A program made the position numbers and the translations under genes. The notes under the pieces were generated by a model. That model worked only from the letters and a program-made list of their open reading frames with translations. It had not been told where the DNA came from and ran no database searches. A stretch of DNA of 64,000 nt from Macrolepiota albuminosa (Eukaryota; Basidiomycota; Agaricomycetes; Agaricales; Agaricaceae). Positions 21,748 to 31,789 of the stretch are shown here, piece by piece. The stretch spans positions 248,001 to 312,000 of the forward strand of contig JAMWFC010000005.1 in assembly GCA_027475525.1 (NCBI GenBank), given 5' to 3'. Each line of letters begins with the position of its first letter. Within the stretch, counting starts at the first letter, position 1.

Positions 21748-23396
21748 TCGGAGATGAAATGGTCTTTCTCACCACAGAGTATGCAGACACCCTCCCTTCT
21801 CCGTCGTTCCTGCACATCTGTCGGGACTTCGATCCAGGGTCGTCCCTTCTTTTGAAGCTGGTTGGCCCAGAGGGCCTCTTCATCCCATTCGTCGTCAAAG
21901 TCGAAGTCTTCGGGGTCTTCCGGGGGTTCCTCGGGGCTTGGCACGTCGCCCAGGTCATGGACGGCCACGGCGGCATTGAGCTGGGCCTGGGGGCAGGCGC
22001 CGCTGCCGGGGTTAGCATTGGGCGGGCCGCGACTCACCAGGGGTCGGCCACCAGGGAACGCGGGGGGACCGGGGTTCCGACCTTGGGGGTTGGGGGCTTC
22101 GCCGGAGGGCCAAGCAGGGGGGTCGGGAATTCAAATACTCGCTGCGGTCTTCCCAGTAGCGTTGGTCAATCTGCATGACGAGGGCCTTGTACCTGTCGTA
22201 GGAGGGTTGTTTCGGGGCAAGTCGGAGGACGTCCTTGATGCGTTGTGGAAGGGCGCGGCGGAGGGTGTACCAGAGGGCGCTGTAATTCCAACCTGTCTCG
22301 TAAGCTTCCTTTTTGAAACGTACGATGAAGGTAGTGAAGCGTTCTTCAGAGTGCATCCGGAGGTTGAAGAGGTTGTCCTCGGCCTCGGCCACGGTGTCGT
22401 ATATCCTGAATTTCCCAGAGAACTCGTTGACAAAGGCTTGCCAGCGAGCGAGTGCCGGGTTGTTGGGGTCAAACTGGATGAGGGCCGTGTAGTGATCAAA
22501 GGCGATCCCCTGGAGGTACGACGCGGCAAAGGCCACCCGGAAGCTGTCAACCTGAAACGTGAGCGGCTTTGCCTGAAATGTATTGAGACACTGGGTGAGG
22601 AAGGTACGTCATTTTCGGGGGTCCCGGCCTGTGAAAGCGTCGGGCTTTTGGATGTCCAATCGTCCTTCGTGGGCGAGGGCGTTGCGAGCGTCGTCCGGTC
22701 CGGCAGCGTTGCGGGGAGGAGGGCCAGCATTGTAATAGTAGTAGTAATGATTACCCCCCCCTCCTTGAGGAGGAAAAGCACCAAGGGCGGGGCCCCACCC
22801 GCCGGGAGGTAATAGTAGTAGTAATGATTACCCCCCCCTCCTTGAGGAGGAAAAGCACCAAGGGCGGGGCCCCACCCGCCGGGAGGACCTCCTCTGGGTG
22901 GCTCACCTGGGGGTCCACGCCCGGGAGGCCCGTTGTCCCAGGGGGGCTCGTTCCTGCCATGAGGAGGCCCGGGTCTCCACGCGGGGGGCGGCGGGGGTGG
23001 AGGGCCTGGGAGTCGTCCTCGAGGTTCGGCTGGGGGTGGTGGAGGCGGTCAGGGGGGGTTCAGTGGTGTCGGGTCGATCGGAGGGGGGCCGGGTGCTGGG
23101 TCGGGTGCCGGGTGGCGCAGGGGTCGTTCAGCCCAGGAGGGTCGTGCTTGCATCGGGGGTCGCGGGGGGGTTCCTAGGTCAAAGTGGGGTGGCGGGTCGC
23201 GATGGAAGTTGGGTTCCGGAGGGGCCGGGGCGGACGTGGGGGGCGGTGCTGGTGCCAGGGTGGGCACGGGCGCAGGACGTTGTTTGTTGTTGTCGCGCGT
23301 GAGCTTGTCGATGTAGCATAGCGTGTCGTCCGTACTAGGGGTGTCCACCCAGGCTCTACCGGGGTTTGCCAGGGGCGGAGGTCGGGTGTTGTCCAT
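21654..23396 (-). pseudogene. gag: A1 gag, capsid and zinc-knuckle part
   Basis: Starts MDNTRPPPLANPGRAW at 23396, directly after an in-frame TGA that ends the upstream frame. A long Pro/Gly-rich linker (MQARPSWAERPL, then a Tyr run near 22740) leads to a capsid domain in 22012-22600 (FAASYLQGIAFDHYTALI, WQAFVNEFSGKF, AEDNLFNLRM, RFTTFIVRFKKEAYE), the usual retrotransposon Gag fold. After a Pro-rich stretch comes one zinc knuckle C-x2-C-x4-H-x4-C (CILCGEKDHFISEC, about 21750-21790). The frame ends at PAI-stop at 21654, overlapping protease in the -1 frame. The 77 bp repeat at 22732-22885 breaks the linker. Confidence 0.85.
22732..22885. repeat. 77 bp tandem duplication 4
   Basis: 22732-22808 repeated at 22809-22885, in the Gly/Tyr-rich linker of A1 gag. 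Absent at the equivalent place in A2 (40930-41010). Confidence 0.95.
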
Positions 23397-23913
23397 TCAC
23401 GGGAGGGGTTCCAGGGGTCTCTGGGGCTGCCCCCAGGTCTCGAAGGTACTAGGAACGGAATTAGCCCTGCGACGAGTTGACAAGCCTACCGTGCGGGCAG
23501 CGGGTTGGTCAAAAAGGCCTCCAGTCGGGTTGAGGGACCGTAATATGGCTGAGGTGTTCTGCCGTTCTTCCTGTTGTCGTTGCTCCGGAGTGGGGACCGT
23601 GGGGGCTGCCGGGACTGCTGGGGCCAGTTCCGGGGGTTCCCGTCGAATATGAATCGAGCGACCTGGGTCCGCGGGGTCGTTGAGGGGCTGAGGGGAGGGG
23701 GACGCGTGGACTTCGTCAAGCAGTTGCTGTAATTCTTCCCGGAGGATCGTATTGCGCCTATACTTTACCATGGTTTGCTCCGGGAGTTCTCCTCGTGTGA
23801 GGCGATCCCCGAATTCGACCAGGCAGTGAGCCCATTCCTCCGGAGTGCCTTCGAAGTCGTCGTGTCCGAATTCCACGAGCAGCGTCCTTGTCCGTTGCGC
23901 GAAGTTCTCTGGT

Positions 23914-24067
23914 GAGATCCTGAGGGAGCGGAGTACCTCGTCCCGTTGCCGTTCATACTCCTTGAGGCGTCGTCATCCCATTGGCGAGGGGAGATCCTGA
24001 GGCAGCGGAGTACCTCGTCCCGTTGCCGTTCATACTCCTTGAGGCGTCGTCATCCCATTGGCGAGGG
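23914..24067. repeat. 77 bp tandem duplication 5
   Basis: 23914-23990 repeated at 23991-24067 with one mismatch, in the first ORF of A1. The homologous stretch of A2 (38995-39148) is also doubled at the same spacing. Confidence 0.9.
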
Positions 24068-24360
24068 AGGGGTTCGAGCGGGTGGAGCGGCGGCCGGGTA
24101 ATGATGAGGGGGGTAGTCGGGGTAGGGGGGTCCTCGGGGTTCTCGGGGTTGAGGGACGGGGTGCTGATAACCGTAGTAGGGGGTGGGTGCAAAGGGGCCG
24201 GTACGAGGGGACCTCCACGGGTCGTGCCATGGCTAAGTTGGGTGGAGGGGCCCAGCTGGCTGAGGGCCCCAGGTCATAGAGGGACGGGTCGGGGGCCCAG
24301 TGGTGGTGGAAATATTGAGGTTTGTACGGGAGAGGTGGATAGACGGGGCGGGGGGTCTGC

Positions 24361-24514
24361 GCGGAGTAGTGATCGGGTACCGGGCGTCCGTAAGGGTCGG
24401 TCTGGTACCCGGTGGATAGACGGGGCGGGGGGTCTGCGCGGAGTAGTGATCGGGTACCGGGCGTCCGTAAGGGTCGGTCTGGTACCCCATGGGGTAGTAA
24501 GTGTGAGTATACGT
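24361..24514. repeat. 77 bp tandem duplication 6
   Basis: 24361-24437 repeated at 24438-24514; repeats the PVPDHYSAQTPRP segment near the N-terminus of the first ORF. A2 has one copy. Confidence 0.95.
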
Positions 24515-24540
24515 AGCCATCAAGAACGGTGTAAGGAGGG

Positions 24541-24553
24541 AGTCTTGATATTA
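24541..24553 (-). other. Self-complementary primer-binding site of A1
   Basis: On the minus strand TAATATCAAGACT directly follows the 5' LTR. Its exact complement AGTCTTGATATTA lies inside the same LTR (24984-24996), about 28 bp after a TATA-like ACTTATAG. That is where the transcript is expected to begin. This is the arrangement of self-primed (Tf1-type) elements, not of tRNA priming. Confidence 0.75.
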
Positions 24554-25348
24554 TGTCAGGTTCCGCTGAGTCGGGGGCTTTCCGAGAAAGCAACGCCCTT
24601 ACAATGCGGACTTGACCTACGAATACTCGGGTGTCTGGAACTCCGGGGCTAGGACTCCGGGGTTCAAGACGAGGACAGGGGTAATCCCGGGATAGGGGAA
24701 TACTCGGGTGTCTGGAACTCCGGGGCTAGGACTCCGGGGTTCAAGACGAGGACAGGGGTAATCCCGGGATAGGGGACTAAAGTCTGGGGGTTTTTGGGTT
24801 GGAGGTAACTGAGGTTAGAGGGGGTCGAGTCGTGAACCGGAGGTTCTAAGACGAGACCAAGTTAGTAAATCAAGAGTCGCGAAGTGCGTACCAAAACTTA
24901 GAGCACGCGAATACTTAGGCGTGCCAGTCAAAGCGTACCAATCAAGGCGTACCAGTCAAGCAAAGGGCACGCAATAACCAAAGTAATATCAAGACTACCG
25001 AATACAACAGGGAACTGTGCTATAAGTACTACGGGACCGGGTCTCAGGGTTTCAGGGTGTCTGGGATGGGTTCCGGGGGTCATTGAGTAGCGGCAGGGGC
25101 TGTATACCGGGATCGCGCGATCAATTGGCACGGAGAGAGTTGTGATGCGTGATGCGTGATGGCCAGGGACGATCTGCGTGATCCGATCGCTGATTGGGGC
25201 TGGTGGCAGCTGATGGCAGTCCTTGATGCGCGTGATGGCGGTGTTGGCGGTCGTGATGGCGGGGCGTGTCTTGTGGGGTCAGAGGGAGGGTCCCGGAGGG
25301 TGTTCCGGGGGTGTCCCGGGGTGGGCCCGGAGGGAAGGGGTCATGACA
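24554..25348 (-). repeat. 5' LTR of A1
   Basis: 795 bp as given, 718 bp without the 77 bp duplication at 24621-24774. On the minus strand it begins TGTCATGACC and ends AACCTGACA. It contains the TATA-like box near 25020 and predicted transcript start near 24997. Followed by the TSD ATATG at 25349-25353. Confidence 0.93.
24621..24774. repeat. 77 bp tandem duplication 7
   Basis: 24621-24697 repeated at 24698-24774, in the terminal part of the A1 5' LTR. Other family A LTRs lack it. Confidence 0.95.
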
Positions 25349-25350
25349 AT

Positions 25351-28112
25351 ATGACTCTCAGTTCCACACAGGACTCCTCTGATGCCCCAGCGTCTACCTT
25401 TTGTCACGACCCCTCCCCTCCGGGCCCACCCCGGGACACCCCCGGAACACCATCCGGGACCCTCCCTACGACCCCACAGGACACGCCCCGCCATCACGAC
25501 CGCCGACACCGCCATCACGCGCATCAAGGACCGCCATCAGCCGCCACCAGCCCCGATCAACGACCGGATCATGCGGCCCATTCCCGGCTATCACGCATCA
25601 TAGCTCCCTCCACGCCAATTGATCGCGCGCCCCACACGCGCGATCCCGGTATACAGCCCCTGCCGCTACTCAATAACCCCCGGAGCCCATCCCAGACACC
25701 CCGGAGCCCCGAGACCGGGTCCCGTAGTACTTATAGCGTAGTTCCTCGTTGTATTCGCTAGTCTTGATATTACATACTTTGCATACTGTTACTTTGGATA
25801 TTGCGTGCCCTCTGTTTGACTGGTACGCCTCGTTTGGTACGCTTCGACTGGCACGCCTTAGTATTCGCGTGCTATAAGTTTGGTACGCACTTCGCGACTC
25901 TTAAGTTACTAACTTGGTCTCGTCTTAGAACCTCCGGTTCACGACTCGACCCCCTCTAACTCCCAGCCACTCTCATCCAAAACCCCCGGACTCTAGTCCC
26001 CTCTCCCGGGATTACCCCTGTCCTCGTCTTGAACCCCGGAGTCCTAGCCCCGGAGTTCCAGACACCCGAGTATCCGTAGATCAAGTCCGCATCGTAAGGG
26101 CGTCGCTTTCCCGGAAAGCCCCCGATTCAGCAGAACCTGACACCTTTGGGGTATGTCAAAGCTCCCACATCCGCTCTGAGTCCGTGCTCCCTTCTGAGGC
26201 TGACGGCCCGCCTGTGCCCACATGCAGAAAGCGTGTTCTCTGACAATTCTTGATGCAGGATGTCCCCGAGGATGAGGAGCTTTCCGACGACGAGCCAGGT
26301 ATGGATCTCAAGAACTCTCCTCTCGATGAGTGCCACGTCAATCTGGTGACAGAACTCAATCGCCTCCCTTCCATGGGGGTGGATCGTGATCCCTTTCCAG
26401 AGACTTCTCTCCAATTGCCTGCCAATTCCCCAGCCAAGATCCTGGCCATCCCATTCTCTCCCCAGAGGTTGCCTCACCCAGATTCAGCCCCACATGATTG
26501 CTGTTCTCCATCCTCTCGTACACTTTCTCTGACGAAGGCTGCACACCAGCGCACGTCCAAGCATTGAGCCCCTCCTTCCCCCAGCCATCAACTATCTCCA
26601 GGCTCTGCAGAACTCCACCTACGCTCTGGTAATTTTCTCCTACATCCTTCCTCAGCCTCCCAGTTGCTTCACTCCTTGCCAAGTGCGGACACTAATTCCG
26701 CTTCTGTTCCTACACATATCTTGCCTGCACCCATTTCTGGGATACCTCCTGCACATACCTTGCCTACAGCCACCATATCTGACGCTCCTCCTACACATAC
26801 CTTGCCTAGGCCTGCCACTCCACAGGTACCAGGCCCACCCCCTCCTCCAGAAGACACAATTACCATTTCGCGTGCAGAACTCCTCTCTCTCTTGCAGAGC
26901 TTCGGTACAGGTATGGCTCAGGCTATTCCTCAGGCCAGTACCTTAATTACTTCTCTTTCCACCCTGCCTGCATTACCTGCAATAAACATTACTCCTGCCA
27001 TGCCCTCCCTGGGCCACTCTGGGCTATCCTCCTCCTCCATTATGACCTCCCTGGCTACGCCATCCATCCCTTCCAAAATTTCCTCCATACCTGCCTCCTC
27101 TGGTACCTGCTCCTTCCTGGTGGCACCTCCTACAGCCATGACGGAACTTGATCCAAACATCATGCCCATCCCCTTGTGTGTCCAGCGCATCTTCAATGCG
27201 GGTTGGTATGTTTACATTCCTCTGGATGCTCTGACCATGGCTGCTTGCCATTGTGCTCTCATGGCAACCAATTGCCAGGGCGACTCCTCTCTTTCTCTTA
27301 CCTCTGCTGGGGAGCTTCAGGTCTCCAGTTCCAGGTTCAATCAGAGCAAGAAACGCCTGCTCATGGCCTTTAAATTCATGCAGGCCTCGTCAACTCTTGT
27401 CTGGGTCATTTGCCACTGCCTGAAGGCGGGCCCTGAGGGCCTCATTGGAGGCCCCACTGCACATGCAATTGCGGACTGCTTTCAGATTCACTACGAATGC
27501 ATACAGCGTTGTCAGGATTTTGGTGAAAACTTCCAGGTTTACCTAGCCTACGATATCTTTATTTGTCATGCATACTTACAATCTCAGGGCAACCTGCACA
27601 TGGATGTTTGGCACAAACTGGTCTTTGAATGGAAGTTCAACAACCATATGCAGGATCACATTCACCAATCTATGAGACTCCAATCCGACCTACTCTTCAG
27701 CAATGCCCCTCCTCCTTCCTCATCACCTCCCTCCTCTTCTTTTTCCTCGCACTCTTCTACTTCTTCTAATCAATCCTTTTGTGAGATGGAAGTGTTGACA
27801 ATGCATGGCCGCCGAGGACTCTCATCTGTCCGGGGCAGACGACGTCAGGCTTACAGTACCAGTGCCCAAGGCAATGGAAGGTCCACTCGCTGCATGGTCT
27901 GTAGTGACAGCGACCACCGCTTCTCTTCCTGCACCAGAACTGGACGCATCCTCAGAAAAGTTGATGGCCGATTCGCTGATTCTGATGGCATCACATACTG
28001 CTTTGCCTTCAACGGTCCAAATTCCTGCAGTACAACAGACTGCCCTCACCATCATGCCTGCTCCCTGTGTGCCGGCAGTCAGCACTCTGCACAGAACTGC
28101 GCTTCTCAGTAG
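25351..28112 (+). pseudogene. DIRS-like element gag with two zinc knuckles
   Basis: The frame begins at ATG 25351 (MTLSSTQDSSDAP), is cut by the solo LTR at 25402-26142 and continues in 26143-26567 (VPEDEELSDDEPGMDLKN). After a stop-rich gap, 26664-28112 gives 482 residues. These are a Ser/Pro/Thr-rich N-terminus, a central globular part (FNAGWYVYIPLDALTMAAC, KKRLLMAFKFMQA, FGENFQVYLAYDIFI), a Ser-rich linker, then knuckles CMVCSDSDHRFSSC and CSLCAGSQHSAQNC, both C-x2-C-x4-H-x4-C, with extra cysteines between them. This matches the Gag-like first ORF of basidiomycete DIRS elements, expected to package the RNA. The upper frame breaks suggest decay or unresolved introns. Confidence 0.7.
25402..26142 (+). 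mobile_element. Solo LTR of chromovirus family A, TSD CCTTT
   Basis: 741 bp starting TGTCACGACC and ending AACCTGACA, in plus sense. CCTTT lies on both sides (25397-25401 and 26143-26147). It sits 53 bp beyond the end of A1, in the first codons of the DIRS-like gag, and is in the opposite orientation to A1. Confidence 0.93.
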
Positions 28113-28806
28113 ATTCTTTCCAGTTACAACTCCTCTCAACGTAGATCAATGGATTTCTTCACTTCGTGACACCAATTCTCTTGATTGTTTTTCACACATC
28201 ATACATGGACTACAATATGGTTTCTCCTTGGGTCTTGAGACCTTTACCTTAGATGCTACCTTCTCCCCTTCCTAACCACTATCAAGATACCTCCCATCAC
28301 AACTTCGTATTACAGAAATACAACAAAGAACAGCTTTTGGGGCGCGTTTTGGAAGAATTTCCCCCTGAGCTGGCAGAACATTTATTTGGTCACTTCCGCA
28401 CTGCTCCGCTTAATGTCATCAAACGTACTCCAGGAAAACTGCAGATCACTGTAGATCACTCATATCCACGGCACAATCCCTTGATCCCCTCAGTTAATTC
28501 TCACATCCATACAAAGAGGTTTCAATGTCCACCTGTTGGATGTTGGTTGCTGACTCACCACCTGGCACACAGGTGGCAGTCTTTGACGTTGAATCTGCAT
28601 TTCGAATCATTCCAACTAAGCCTGACAAAAGGCGTTTCACTGCACTCCGTATTGACGATAAAATCACCTTTGATCATAGACTCAACTTCGGCATTTCTCC
28701 AGCACCAGGCATTTTTGGGTCTGTTGCAGACACTATCATTCATATTTACGTATCAAAAGGCATTGAAGCCCTTCTGAAATGGGTTGATGACTTCATCTTC
28801 TTTTAG
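28113..28806 (+). pseudogene. DIRS-like reverse transcriptase
   Basis: Three frames together spell a DIRS-type RT. One frame running to 28275 contains PLNVDQWISSLRDTNSLDC. The next (28253-28560) contains LGRVLEEFPPELAEHLFG. The third (28525-28806) has LVADSPPGTQVAVFDVESAF, ALRIDDKITFDHRLNFGISP, PAPGIFGSVAD and ALLKWVDDFIFF. FDVESAF and WVDDF hold the catalytic aspartates, and VDD replaces the YxDD of LTR elements as is common in DIRS. Frame changes near 28270 and 28540 show the gene is broken, or hides errors. Stop at 28804. Confidence 0.8.
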
Positions 28807-29016
28807 TACTTACATCATTGGAGCGATGGTTCCTCTTACTACAATTACACAGAGGATCTCATCTGAGACGTTGCTAGGGAATTAGGCTGGCCATGGGCCC
28901 CTGAAAATTTTGTTCCCTTTTCTGCTTTATTCACATATATTGGCTTTCTGTGGTCAATTGATGAGAAGACCGTCTCTCTCCCAACCTCGAAGCAGGAGAA
29001 ATATCTCTGCAAACTT

Positions 29017-29751
29017 TTGGCATGGACATTGGGAGCTTTTGCCACTCAACAGATGACGGAGTCGATCATTGGCACCCTGAATCATGTTACGCTTGTTGTT
29101 CCTACAGGTCGCTCTCATCTTCCTAGTCTCTACAAGTTTTGTGCAGGCTTCCCAATGGACTCTCCACCATGGCTCAGACACAGGATCACCCCTGCTGTTA
29201 TGGCTGATATTAAATGGTGGACCATTGCATTACAAGGTGAATGCTCCTTGCAGATTTACAGGCCCCCTGCTCCTCTCAACATTACCTTACACGTTGACAC
29301 CTCCACTACTTGGGGCATTGGCTTTAACCTGAATGGGAAGTGGCTGGCCTGGAAGCTGTTACCAGGATGGAGGACTACTAAATGAGATATAGGGTGGGCT
29401 GAAATGGTTGCCATTGACCTTGCCGTTTGCACTCTCATATCCGCAAAATATAACAATGCACACATCATCATACACTCGGACAATTCTGGCTGCATTGGTG
29501 CTCTCTGTGCAGGACGCTCAAGAAACTCTGCCTCAAACTTCATTCTATGCAATATTGTTTCAAACTTCCAAACACACTCCCTTTGTATCACTACATCTTG
29601 GATCCCTACAGCTAACAATCTTGCAGATGCCCCTTCCAGAGGTACCTTTCCTTCACAAAAATTGCTATACCCTTTTCCTCCAGCAATTCCTGCCTATCTT
29701 AAGTCTTTAGTAGCGTCCAGCATCTCCTACTCCAGTTTACCCTCTGATTAA
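29017..29751 (+). pseudogene. DIRS-like RNase H
   Basis: 29017-29385 contains DIKWWTIALQGECSLQIY and the first catalytic Asp in LHVDTSTTWGIGFNLNGKW. An in-frame TGA separates it from 29404-29751. That part has the Glu of WAEMVAIDLAVCT, the second Asp in IIIHSDNSGCIGAL and the last Asp in NNLADAPSRG. All four RNase H positions (D, E, D, D) are therefore still present. The enzyme would remove the RNA strand during reverse transcription. It follows RT and precedes the recombinase, as in DIRS elements. Confidence 0.78.
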
Positions 29752-29814
29752 ATACTTAATAGAAGCAACGTCTCCAGTTTACCTTCTAATGAAATACTTA
29801 ATAGAGGCAACGTC
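29731..29814 (+). repeat. 42 bp imperfect tandem repeat
   Basis: 29731-29772 and 29773-29814 are two copies of a 42 bp unit (TCCAGTTTACC..) with several differences, at the 3' end of the RNase H frame. Its period and divergence set it apart from the 77 bp duplications; it looks natural. Confidence 0.8.
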
Positions 29815-30269
29815 TCATTGACTACACTCAGTCTTTATAAACATTATTTCCTGGTCTCAAACTACACACAAATAAGTTATTTGTTTACACAAATACCAGC
29901 AATATTGTCTGCAATATTGTCTCATTGTAATTATCACATTGCATTTCAACTCTATACCTCTTTGCCGACTTGTAACATACCGAGAACGACTCGAAGGATA
30001 TTCCAATTTCATATTGCATCCATTCATCTTCTGCTCCGCGTGACACACCTATTTAGTGAGGATCATGCTCACAAATAGGCGCTCCATACACTACAGCATT
30101 CACACCTTGGCTTCTCAATATGTTTCAAACTTTCTGGCTAGTCGCTCTCTCATCAGCTCATCCACAATCAACACATCTACATTGTCAAATGCCCATACAA
30201 CACTCCTGTCTCAATGCTCCGCTCACTCAAGAGTCAGTTGGAAACGATGAAGGGACAACTACCTATATC
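29815..30269. other. Linker between RNase H and recombinase
   Basis: No convincing domain. Short plus-strand frames (29818-30078 and 30056-30250) are Thr/Ser/His-rich and probably decayed linker coding sequence of the DIRS-like pol. Confidence 0.4.
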
Positions 30270-31199
30270 ATCCATACAAACTAAATCATACAGACGTCAT
30301 AAAATCCGTTATTTGTGGGGCTTGGAAGCCTGCTACTCAAAAGAAGTACTCAAATGCCGTACGCCAATTTGTTGATTACTGTCATATCAATGCAATCCCT
30401 AAAGATGAGATCTTGCCTGCTCTGGAGTCATTGTTATGCGAATTTGCTGCCTCATTTGCTGGCAGAGTTGCCAGGAAAACAGTCTCTGCTAAGTGCAATG
30501 GCATCTGTGCATGGCATATAGAAAATGAATATGCCTATCATAGTAGACAGCAACTTGAATATGTTATTAAGGGGATAGAAAATCATCATCCACTGTCCTC
30601 ATTCAGGCCCAAGAGGCCACCTATATCGAACGACATGCTACTATGCCTGGAACAAAACCTAGATTGGTCTTCTCCTGCTGACCGATGCATATACTTTGTC
30701 GCCCTGGCATGCTTCTGGGGTCAAATTTGTCTTGGTGAGATCCTACTACTTTCAGAAACAAAATTTGACCCATCCTTCTATTCTACTTAGAATGACCTTA
30801 AACTACTGGCGACCTCGTACTCTTCATCTTCCAAATACAAAAATGGGAGGTCGCCGTGGGGAGGACGTCATACTTACAAGACAAGACTTCATTGATCCTA
30901 TCAACACACTACATTTACACCACTCAGTCAACTTCAACTTTGTTACACAGACAATGGCCTCTTATCGTAATTCTTTGGGAGGTTTCTCGATTCTGTCTCA
31001 AAGGAAATTCCTCGGGCGCATAAACGTCATTTTCAAGCTAAATAACTTTCCTGTCATTTCAGGCCATTGCTTTTGGATTGGAATGGTGGAAAAAGGAGGT
31101 AGCACGTTCCAAGAAGGTGGGGGGATCAATCACGAGATGAGCACAATCACAGCAGGGAGACCACACAATGCCAGTTGGGCTTTCCATCGTGAAGACTGA
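30270..31199 (+). pseudogene. DIRS-like tyrosine recombinase
   Basis: The main frame (30320-30790) reads AWKPATQKKYSNAVRQFVD, then the core-binding helices (FAASFAGRVARKTVSAKCNG) and the start of the catalytic domain (RCIYFVALACFWGQICLGEI). A stop, then 30789-31199, gives LHLPNTKMGGRRGEDVILT and ISGHCFWIG. In related recombinases these last blocks read CRLGE and GHxFRIGG and hold two catalytic arginines. Here the first is Cys (TGT) and the second Trp (TGG), each explained by one C to T change in CGT/CGG. Sequence after GHCFWIG no longer matches, so the final Tyr block is lost. The protein would have inserted the circular DNA intermediate. Confidence 0.75.
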
Positions 31200-31789
31200 T
31201 GAGATCCTGTCGTGGCATGGGCAATTTATAGGATTTGGGCAGTGTTTCAGCTAGCGACAGCATGGGAGGGCACTTTTCAAGGGGCTTGGACCCTGACGCA
31301 GACACAAACCAATAAGATGCGCCTATCTTATTTTTAGGTCGCACAAAGGGGAAGTTAACCTTCAAGATCTAGCGCTTATAGCCACCATCACCGAATAATC
31401 ATAAGCAATCAGTGGCACTCTATTTCTTATACATTAAAACTAGATCTAGCGCTTATAGCCACCATCACCGAATAATCATAAGCAATCAGTGGCACTCTAT
31501 TTCTTATACATTAAAACTTCTTGCATGAATCGACTTATTTTTCAACAGACGATACCTATTTCTTCCTAGACTGGCGTGATATTGGCTATTGAGTTGTGCT
31601 GGTAACAGGGGTTTTCTACGCCATGATGATTTACTGAGTGTTTCCCCTTTTTCTTACTTTGTATTTTAATTGCTTACAAACTGACAATTTCGGAACAAAG
31701 GGGGGGAGCGTTTATTTTAGTGTGGCTATCACAAGACTACATATCAAAAATTACAAAGTTCGCAAAGGTTCGAAGCGCTACGGGCTGGC
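31200..31789. other. 3' end of the DIRS-like element
   Basis: No coding frame of note. Contains the 77 bp duplication 8, and a G-run 'aaagggggggagcg' at 31696. It ends against the stop codon of gene Z copy 2. I could not identify the split or inverted terminal repeats expected for DIRS elements. Confidence 0.4.
31365..31518. repeat. 77 bp tandem duplication 8
   Basis: 31365-31441 is repeated perfectly at 31442-31518, starting AGATCTAGCGCTTATAG. It lies in non-coding sequence behind the recombinase. Confidence 0.97.

Larger units (their letters stand above)
23397..24520 (-). pseudogene. A1 first ORF: Pro/Tyr-rich N-terminal Gag or leader protein
   Basis: ATG at 24520 (MATYTHTYYPMGYQTDP), the first start after the primer-binding site. 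Composition is rich in Pro, Tyr, Arg and Ser. It then contains RQRLEEYERQRDE-type helices and a globular part (EFGHDDFEGTPEEWAHCLVEF, LREELQQLLDEVH). It ends PLEPLP-stop (TGA), with the next codon being the ATG of the capsid ORF, so the two are in one frame separated by one stop. The same TGA-ATG is kept in A2. Two 77 bp repeats split this frame as assembled. I do not recognise the globular part beyond a Gag N-terminal role. Confidence 0.65.
14255..25348 (-). mobile_element. Chromovirus A1, full-length Ty3/Gypsy LTR retrotransposon
   Basis: Bounded by two LTRs in TGTCA..TGACA form (14255-15062 and 24554-25348) and flanked by the TSD ATATG. Sense is minus: 5' LTR right, self-type primer-binding site 24541-24553, gag, two protease domains, RT, RNase H, integrase, chromodomain, then an opposite-strand gene and a polypurine tract (15063-15075) next to the 3' LTR. 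Length is 11.1 kb, matching A2 once A2's nested solo LTR is removed. It carries six extra 77 bp repeats that are probably assembly artefacts. Integrase lacks its catalytic Glu, so the copy is not autonomous as assembled. Confidence 0.95.

Noticed and set aside
14255..25348. Assigning family A to a named element such as marY1
   Set aside because: Structure fits a basidiomycete chromovirus, but no reference sequence can be compared here, so no name is given.
29731..29814. Counting this repeat with the 77 bp duplications
   Set aside because: Its period is 42 bp and the two units differ at several positions, so it looks like a natural duplication.
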